A stretch of DNA of 64,000 nucleotides from JAJRXC01 sp047639555. GTDB taxonomy: Bacteria; Actinomycetota; Acidimicrobiia; Acidimicrobiales; Aldehydirespiratoraceae. Below are positions 58,843-64,000 of this stretch, piece after piece; within the stretch, counting starts at the first letter, position 1; the number at the start of each line of letters is the position of its first letter. The notes under the pieces are model-generated. The model worked only from the letters and a program-made list of their open reading frames with translations. It was not told where the DNA came from and did not search any database. The position numbers and the translations under genes were made by a program. The stretch is from assembly GCA_047639555.1 (NCBI GenBank), contig JBLIOE010000003.1, positions 124,001 through 188,000 on the forward strand. The letters run 5' to 3'.

Positions 58843-59307
58843 GTGTCTCTGTTCCTTGTACGTCACGCGGCCCCCGTTGATCGCAGCGGATGGGCCTTCG
58901 ATGACCTCGAACGGCCACTCACGCCTCGCGGCATCGAACAAGCCGATCGAATCACGGCCTACTTCGCGACCCACACGATCCGTGGCGTGTGGTCGTCACA
59001 GGCGACCCGATGTGTCGAGACGGTGCAAGGTCTCGCCGCGGCGCACGACGTGTCGGTCGAAGTTCATCGCGAACTCACCGAAGGGGCCCGGCCAAATGAC
59101 CTGCTCGAATTGCTGCGCGTTCATGCCAGCGGCGATGACGACCTCGTGTTGTGCAGCCACGGCGATCTCATCCCCGAGATTCTGAACCTGCTTCTGCGCG
59201 AAGGAATGGTCGTCCGGGGCGCTCGTGGCTGCGAAAAGGCGAGCATCTGGACGTTGGAAACACGAGGTCGAGAAATCACGGGCGCGACCTACACCGCGGT
59301 GCCTTAG
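58843..59307 (+). CDS. SixA-like histidine phosphatase
   Basis: 154 residues from GTG 58843 behind a TACACT -10 box (58829-58834), so probably leaderless. An upstream ATG 58804 would add 13 residues. The RHG motif lies in LFLVRHAAPVDRSG, with GVWSSQATRCVETVQ and the second catalytic His in LVLCSHGDLIPEIL. SixA removes phosphate from histidine residues of phosphotransfer proteins. The nearby histidine kinase and Crp-type genes make a signalling role possible. It overlaps the convergent Crp/Fnr gene by 4 bp. Confidence 0.85.
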   Translation: MSLFLVRHAAPVDRSGWAFDDLERPLTPRGIEQADRITAYFATHTIRGVWSSQATRCVETVQGLAAAHDVSVEVHRELTEGARPNDLLELLRVHASGDDDLVLCSHGDLIPEILNLLLREGMVVRGARGCEKASIWTLETRGREITGATYTAVP

Positions 59308-59990
59308 CGAGAAGCAAGCATCTCGGAGAGGCCATCGTGATCCGTCACGGTGATGCGGCGGTATCCCGTGGAGATGAAGCCCGCGACTTCGAGCCTCCGG
59401 AGCGATTGGTTGACGCTCGTTCGACGGGCACCCAAGAGGCGGGCCAGGGTGAGCTGACTCACCGAGACACCCTCGGGGTTTGCTTCACGGCAGAGCCATG
59501 AGCCCACCTGTCGATCGAGGCCGCCGGCAAGAAGGTCGCTTACCCGGTCCTGCATTTGCGCCATACGCCCCGCGACGGAGACGAGCCAGCGCCGAGCGAG
59601 CACCGGTCGGCGGCCCAATAGCGCGAACAATGTGAGGGAGTCGATCGAGAGCACCACAACGTCGTCGACGGCAGTCGCCTCCGTCGGTTCGCCGGTCCGC
59701 AGAAATAGCGGGACATCGCCGAAAACGGAACCCGGACGCAGCAGCTGGACGACCGCGTTCCAGCCGCCAAGATCGCGAGTGAGCTCGACCGCACCACTGC
59801 GCAGAATGTGCACACGTTCCGGCAGTGCATCGCGGTGATAGATCGCCGTGCCGCCCGCGTAGCGATCTTCGGTGAGGTGTCCGGCGAGCTCTTCGAGATC
59901 TTCCGAAGACACGGGTGAGAGGTCGCCCGGTCCGAGGCAGCCCGCAAGCCAGGTGACCAATTCCGAAGTGTTCGTCGTTGCAAAGGTCAT
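59304..59990 (-). CDS. Crp/Fnr family transcriptional regulator
   Basis: 228 residues from ATG 59990. The N-terminal cyclic-nucleotide-binding-like domain (about residues 20-140) has GTAIYHRDALPERVHILRSGAVEL and the PGSVFGDVPLFLRTGEP phosphate-binding-cassette region, although the key Arg and Ser for cAMP are not clearly conserved. The C-terminal winged helix has VSVSQLTLARLLGARRTSVNQSLRRLEVAGFI, the Crp-type HTH. No CxxxC Fnr cluster is visible. The ligand and targets are unknown. Confidence 0.85.
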   Translation of the reverse strand: MTFATTNTSELVTWLAGCLGPGDLSPVSSEDLEELAGHLTEDRYAGGTAIYHRDALPERVHILRSGAVELTRDLGGWNAVVQLLRPGSVFGDVPLFLRTGEPTEATAVDDVVVLSIDSLTLFALLGRRPVLARRWLVSVAGRMAQMQDRVSDLLAGGLDRQVGSWLCREANPEGVSVSQLTLARLLGARRTSVNQSLRRLEVAGFISTGYRRITVTDHDGLSEMLASR

Positions 59991-60015
59991 AGTTCGGAAA
60001 CCCACTATTCGTGGA

Positions 60016-61332
60016 TCATGTTCCCACGATTTCGACTTCTTCATCGAAGGCTGCGATCGCAAACCAGAACGTGTCGAGGTGCTCGACGGGCGTCAACTTC
60101 CGGCCTGAATCATCGAGGGCTCGACCAAAGACGTCGAAGGTTGTTCCGGTGACCGCGTCGAGGAATCCATCGTCGGTGCGAGAAAGATCCAGCGACTTGC
60201 CGACGAACGTGTTCTCAAACACCGCAACCGCTCCTTGGTCGTAACCATCGGAGAGGTAGATCTGGTCGAGCGGACTCGCGGTTCCCGGGTCGACCACGGC
60301 AACCAACGATTCGCCGTGCGCTTCGAAGACCTCCGCCCCGCTGCCGAGGTCGGCGAGCGGGAACGCCACCGCCGGTTCGTCGCCGCTTCGCACCACGACC
60401 ACTCGGGTCTTCGGTGCAAGACGGGGGTCGTACTCGCCATCGAAGAGGAACGGGAGGCTCGACTCGTCGTCATACCCCCGGTACGGGTTCTGTCCGTAAG
60501 GGCGGCGGTGGCCGGTGTTGCGGGTGAGGACCAACCCGTCGGGATGGGCCTCGCGGAAGTCTTGCCACGACACGGTCGAAATCGGGAAGGTGGTCAGCTC
60601 GGTTCCGGCCAGCAAACCCGCTACCGAAGTGGCATCAAAGTGAGTCCATAAGCTCTCGGTCTGACGGTCGTACATCACCATCGACGAGTTGAAGAGCCGC
60701 CCCGAGGTGCCGAAGTCGAGGATTCGGTCTCCGATCCGACGGTCGTAAGCGAGCGCCGAGTTGCACAGTGGGCAGTAGGAGATCGTCACGGGAGTATCGC
60801 CCACCGTGTCGTTGACCAGTTCGTGCCAGGTCAGAACCTGAATCGGATAAGCACGGGCCTCGCCGTTCAGTTCGAATGCGAGTACTGCCTCAGCCGGCGT
60901 GAGCCAGTCGACCGCGGCAACGTTTTGGAAGATTGGCTCGTCAACCGCGGGAATCCCGTCGGGCGATTGTCCGCCGGAGAGGATCCGACTCATGTCGATC
61001 GTCGGATCGGGGTAGGACCCGTCGCTCTCGCCGTTCAGGGCCGACGCGACACTCTCCCGCTCGGTAGACGAGATCTGGGTGATGGAGAATTCCGATGCAT
61101 CGGCGTCACCATCGAGGGCCGGACACGGCGTGTTCGACACGCCAGAGGCAGCCGCCGTCGCGGCGTCGCAGTTCGCGGCCGCCGCCTCCGACGGAATGGT
61201 CACAACACCGAGATCCTCCAGAGTCGGGTCCTCCGTGTTGGAAGCGGACGGGCCGGTGTCATCGCTGCACGCCACCGCGAGCAGCGCGATCACCATAAAG
61301 ACGAGAGCGGTTTGGCGAATGCGCATGGACAC
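60016..61332 (-). CDS. DUF3179 domain lipoprotein
   Basis: 438 residues. A signal sequence ends in a lipobox (LLAVAC, Cys22). The DUF3179 domain (about residues 110-420) has LTPAEAVLAFELNGEARAYPIQVLTWHELVNDTVGD, ISYCPLCNSALAYDR (CxxC) and SLWTHFDATSVAGLLAGTEL. The paired Cys and His residues suggest a metal or heme site, but the family has no settled function. It is exported and lipid anchored. It is divergent from the next gene with 50 bp between the starts. Confidence 0.87.
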   Translation of the reverse strand: MSMRIRQTALVFMVIALLAVACSDDTGPSASNTEDPTLEDLGVVTIPSEAAAANCDAATAAASGVSNTPCPALDGDADASEFSITQISSTERESVASALNGESDGSYPDPTIDMSRILSGGQSPDGIPAVDEPIFQNVAAVDWLTPAEAVLAFELNGEARAYPIQVLTWHELVNDTVGDTPVTISYCPLCNSALAYDRRIGDRILDFGTSGRLFNSSMVMYDRQTESLWTHFDATSVAGLLAGTELTTFPISTVSWQDFREAHPDGLVLTRNTGHRRPYGQNPYRGYDDESSLPFLFDGEYDPRLAPKTRVVVVRSGDEPAVAFPLADLGSGAEVFEAHGESLVAVVDPGTASPLDQIYLSDGYDQGAVAVFENTFVGKSLDLSRTDDGFLDAVTGTTFDVFGRALDDSGRKLTPVEHLDTFWFAIAAFDEEVEIVGT

Positions 61333-61382
61333 GAAACCCAGATTCCGGGAACAGACTTCCCGTCACGCGTAGTTTCAGAGGC

Positions 61383-62369
61383 ATGTCGATCAACGCCCAC
61401 GATCCCGCCGCCGAAGCCGCGCTCCATCTGGACGCCGGTCGCTCCCCTCGCGTCCTCGAACCAAGCCCGCCGGCCGTGGCGGATGGACCGTTCTTCGCCG
61501 ACGATCCCGCCGCCCTCGGCGATAACGGCGGCGACGACACCGTCACGCCGACCAGCGCTGGTGCCTACTCCTGGGACGACATCGTGGCGCAGCAGCCCGA
61601 ACTCGGCGATTGGGCCGCCGAACGCTGGCTGGCCAACCGACCGCGGCTGCCCGCCCTCCCCGATGGTTACGCCGATGCCCGCAACGGCTACCACCGGCTC
61701 GCGTACGGCGTGGTCGCCGAGGCCCGCCGACTCGCCAACGGGAAGTTCGGCCTGCGCTACACCCGTGGCGGGTACGGCACGCCGTTCTTCGGTGACGACG
61801 AACAGGTGCGGGTTGTGGGCGGCGTCCTCGTACATCAGGAGGCGGGAGCGGTGCGCAGCGCGCCGATCACGACCTTGCGCGCCGCCGCCGACTTCCTCGG
61901 TGTAGAGCCGGGCACAGAAGCGGGCGAACACGATTCACCACCGCTCGGCGACTTCGACGAAGACCTGGGTGCAACCGCGGCCACCGGCGCGTTCCTCGGC
62001 GAGTGGTTCGGGCTCGCGTGGGCGGTGCTCGAAGAACTTCGAGTCACCGACGGCGCCGTTGACCCCGAACGTACCCAACTGTGGCCCGGCCACTTCGACC
62101 CGGCGATCGCGATGGGCGACGCCGACGCGGGGAGTCGCGCCACCTTCGGGGCATCACCCGGCGACCACGGCCATAGCGAGCCGTATCTCTACATCGGCGC
62201 GTGGGGCGAAGTCGACGCGGACGACCCGTTCTGGAACGCCAACGGTTTCGCCGGCGCCGAGCTCAGCTTCGCCGACCTTGTGTCCACCGGGAATTCACTC
62301 GATGGGAACGAGTACGCCGGCGCCCTCACGTTCTTCCGCGAGGGCTACCGGCGTCTACTCAGTTCTTAG
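61383..62369 (+). CDS. Conserved hypothetical protein, actinobacterial type
   Basis: 328 residues. An acidic N-terminus of about 60 residues has no recognisable motif. The following part (RNGYHRLAYGVVAEARRLANGKFGLRYTRGGYGTPFFGDD, LRAAADFLGVEPG, and LWPGHFDPAIAMGD, SEPYLYIGAWGEVDADDPFWNANGF) has conserved-looking aromatic and acidic clusters. Similar soluble proteins occur in many actinobacteria without assigned function. No signal peptide or membrane segment is present. Confidence 0.7.
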   Translation: MSINAHDPAAEAALHLDAGRSPRVLEPSPPAVADGPFFADDPAALGDNGGDDTVTPTSAGAYSWDDIVAQQPELGDWAAERWLANRPRLPALPDGYADARNGYHRLAYGVVAEARRLANGKFGLRYTRGGYGTPFFGDDEQVRVVGGVLVHQEAGAVRSAPITTLRAAADFLGVEPGTEAGEHDSPPLGDFDEDLGATAATGAFLGEWFGLAWAVLEELRVTDGAVDPERTQLWPGHFDPAIAMGDADAGSRATFGASPGDHGHSEPYLYIGAWGEVDADDPFWNANGFAGAELSFADLVSTGNSLDGNEYAGALTFFREGYRRLLSS

Positions 62370-62376
62370 AGAGGGG

Positions 62377-64000
62377 TCAGCCGCCGGCGATGTCGCTGAC
62401 GGTTCCCACTTCGCCTTTGTCGGGCAAGACCGACACCGACGAGAAGCACATCTCGTCGAGGGTGCCCTCGTTCCATGTGATGTAACGGGGCTCTTCGAGG
62501 TTCACTCGATCTCGATCCCACCAGCACTCGAAGCGGATGACATCGCTACGGTCGATCCGCACGTCTTCAACGAGGTCGTAGTTGAGCTGCCACTCAAAGT
62601 CCCAGTTAGGAATGTCGAGCAACACCATCTCTTCGGGCGTATCTGGGTTCAACGTCATGCGGTACGCGTGGCCGAACTCGTGCATGTGCCCGAGCACCGT
62701 GTAGATGGTGCCCTGGTTTCGCGCGTTCATGTCACACGAGCTGTAACCAATCGAGCCATCGAGGTCGTCGTAGTCGTCGACCGTGCCACCACAACTACGG
62801 ATAAGTGCATTGGGAATGAACGTGGCGAAGTCGTCGTACTTCTCGCGGATGTCCTCGATCACGTTGGCCCGAACACAGAGGTCGATATAGCCGTCGATCG
62901 TCTCCGCACGCTCAGCGGTGATCGCCTGCTCTTCGGGCGTGCATGGCACTTCGGCCGGCGTGAGATACGTCGACCCCGAAATGTGGGTGAGGCTGGGAAC
63001 GTCGGCCGGATCGGTTTCGTCGAGGATGATCCACGAGTTATCCGGCGGGGCGTCGTGGTCGAAGTGGTAGTGGATCTGGTTGACGATCACGGAACCGGGC
63101 GGAATGAAGAGGCCGTATCCCTCGGGGTATATCGTCGGGCTCTGGCCAGGGGCCCAACCACCGATCGAGCGGACGGTGCCCGAGTTAATGTTGGACGTGC
63201 CGTAACAGGTCCAACCCGGGCGACCGTCTTCGCCGGAGCGATTGTTGATCTCTTCCATCGCCACTTCGTCGGCCGTGTACATGATCGAGTGGTGGACCAC
63301 GGTGGTCTCGTCGGGACGGAACTCGTAGCCGTCGATCCAGGTGCCGTCGCCTTCGGGGTCTTCAACCTCGTGGACCTGGCACCGATAGTCGTCCTTGCGG
63401 ACGGGTGTGCCGTCGTCGTTGAGGAGACCGATGTAGTCACCGTCGCGCTGGCTGATGATCTGATCTTCATCGATGGGAATGATCGCTTGGTTCGACGCGA
63501 CGAGGGGCGTGTCCGGCGGGACATCGAGTCCGCCGCCATCGGCCGCCCAGGCGCCGAGCGTGGAGATCTCATCGTCGCTCAACGACCAGTCGTGTTCGAA
63601 GGCGGGGCTATCGCCACCGGGCAGCCAGGGAGGCATGAACCGGATCTCGGTGACGAGCGCTATGTCTTCGGCGATCTCGGCCACGTCTTGTGCGGTATCG
63701 AAGGCGAGTGTGTCCCAGCCCGGACCACCGGTGGTGTGGCAGCTGACGCAATTCTGTTCGAGGATCGGCTGCACCTCTCCGGCGAATGCGCCACCGGAGA
63801 TGGCGAACTCGGGCACGTCGGTGTCGAGGTTTGGTTCGTCGGTGTTGTCGAGGCTCACACGGTCGGCCACGAGGGCGAACGTGAGGGTGACCTCGTCTTC
63901 GGTGTGGGCGAGGCGGGCAACGTTGATCGGGCCGACGTCGTAGGTGGAGCTCAGGATCTCAGCCGACACATTGGCGGTGAGTTGTCCGTCGGTGATGGTG
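62377..64000 (-). CDS. Cytochrome c / copper type II monooxygenase-like secreted protein, 5' end outside the window
   Basis: The frame stays open to the window end. GTG 63969 is an internal codon, and upstream codons continue in frame. A heme-binding motif CVSCH (in ILEQNCVSCHTTGG) lies near the visible N-terminus. A Cu-monooxygenase-like region follows with VVHHSIMYTADE, NQIHYHFDHDAP and LGHMHEFGHAYRM, the His clusters that bind two copper ions in peptidylglycine-hydroxylating-type enzymes. Six other Cys could form disulfides. The combination suggests an exported oxidase or oxygenase, with the heme passing electrons to copper. The substrate is unknown. Confidence 0.72.
   Translation of the reverse strand, partial: TITDGQLTANVSAEILSSTYDVGPINVARLAHTEDEVTLTFALVADRVSLDNTDEPNLDTDVPEFAISGGAFAGEVQPILEQNCVSCHTTGGPGWDTLAFDTAQDVAEIAEDIALVTEIRFMPPWLPGGDSPAFEHDWSLSDDEISTLGAWAADGGGLDVPPDTPLVASNQAIIPIDEDQIISQRDGDYIGLLNDDGTPVRKDDYRCQVHEVEDPEGDGTWIDGYEFRPDETTVVHHSIMYTADEVAMEEINNRSGEDGRPGWTCYGTSNINSGTVRSIGGWAPGQSPTIYPEGYGLFIPPGSVIVNQIHYHFDHDAPPDNSWIILDETDPADVPSLTHISGSTYLTPAEVPCTPEEQAITAERAETIDGYIDLCVRANVIEDIREKYDDFATFIPNALIRSCGGTVDDYDDLDGSIGYSSCDMNARNQGTIYTVLGHMHEFGHAYRMTLNPDTPEEMVLLDIPNWDFEWQLNYDLVEDVRIDRSDVIRFECWWDRDRVNLEEPRYITWNEGTLDEMCFSSVSVLPDKGEVGTVSDIAGG

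Overview
The window looks like a chromosomal segment of a high-GC actinobacterium, most likely a member of the Acidimicrobiia (the Ilumatobacter-type lineages are my best guess). The evidence is indirect: a WhiB-family regulator, a mycothiol-dependent nitroreductase homologue, the actinobacterial phosphatase / DUF3090 / SCO1664-like gene trio, an ECF41 sigma factor, Rho with a long low-complexity insertion, many GTG starts, tight ATGA overlaps, and several starts that sit directly behind a -10 box (leaderless). No plasmid, phage or insertion-sequence genes were seen.

Region 1 (1 to about 27.9 kb) is an exopolysaccharide / cell-surface glycan cluster. It holds a FrhB-like Fe-S flavoprotein (cut by the window edge), polysaccharide pyruvyl transferase, a Wzx-like flippase, GT2 glycosyltransferases, a glycosyltransferase-methyltransferase fusion, a CelD-like acyltransferase, the PssD/PssE (Alg14/Alg13-like) pair, a Wzz-like protein, a Wzy/WaaL-like polymerase or ligase, and an AsnB-type amidotransferase. 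Secreted proteins accompany them: two paralogous proteins with Ig-like and lectin-like modules, and three tandem parallel beta-helix proteins that share one catalytic-looking domain but carry three different anchoring or N-terminal modules. The right part (21.8-27.9 kb) encodes nucleotide-sugar tailoring: three C-methyltransferases of the EvaC/NovU type, an NAD-dependent epimerase/dehydratase, a PIG-L deacetylase and an RfbF-type cytidylyltransferase. This suggests a C-methyl-branched deoxysugar.

Region 2 (27.9-39 kb) is housekeeping: argS-lysA-(PqqD-like)-(decayed nucleotidyltransferase)-hom-thrC-rho-rpmE on the minus strand. thrB, often found between thrC and rho in actinobacteria, is absent here. 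A lipoprotein gene and a tRNA-Arg(CCG) follow.

Region 3 (39-50.2 kb) holds redox and accessory genes: a PF10118-like hydrolase, an ECF41 sigma factor joined to an FAD amine-oxidase-like gene, a second FrhB-like protein, a cytochrome P450, a class V aminotransferase, a family 5 uracil-DNA glycosylase and the phosphatase/DUF3090/SCO1664 operon. The most notable gene lies here (44960-45574). It is an Rv2466c-like mycothiol-dependent nitroreductase whose first active-site Cys codon is replaced by TGA, giving U-P-W-C, with a two-tier stem-loop just downstream that fits a bacterial SECIS. This is a strong selenoprotein candidate. No selA, selB, selC or selD is present in the window.

Region 4 (50.2-64 kb) starts with an unusual AT-rich 350-bp convergent intergenic region carrying DnaA-box-like sites and two strong hairpins. 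It is followed by etfBA, a diacylglycerol kinase-like gene, a GDPD, whiB, a PdtaS-like histidine kinase, DUF3107, Mrp/ApbC, a deletion scar that fused two truncated convergent genes (an ArsR/SufR-like regulator and a methyltransferase), a degenerate receiver, a SixA-like phosphatase, a Crp/Fnr regulator, a DUF3179 lipoprotein and a secreted cytochrome c / copper monooxygenase-like protein cut by the window end.
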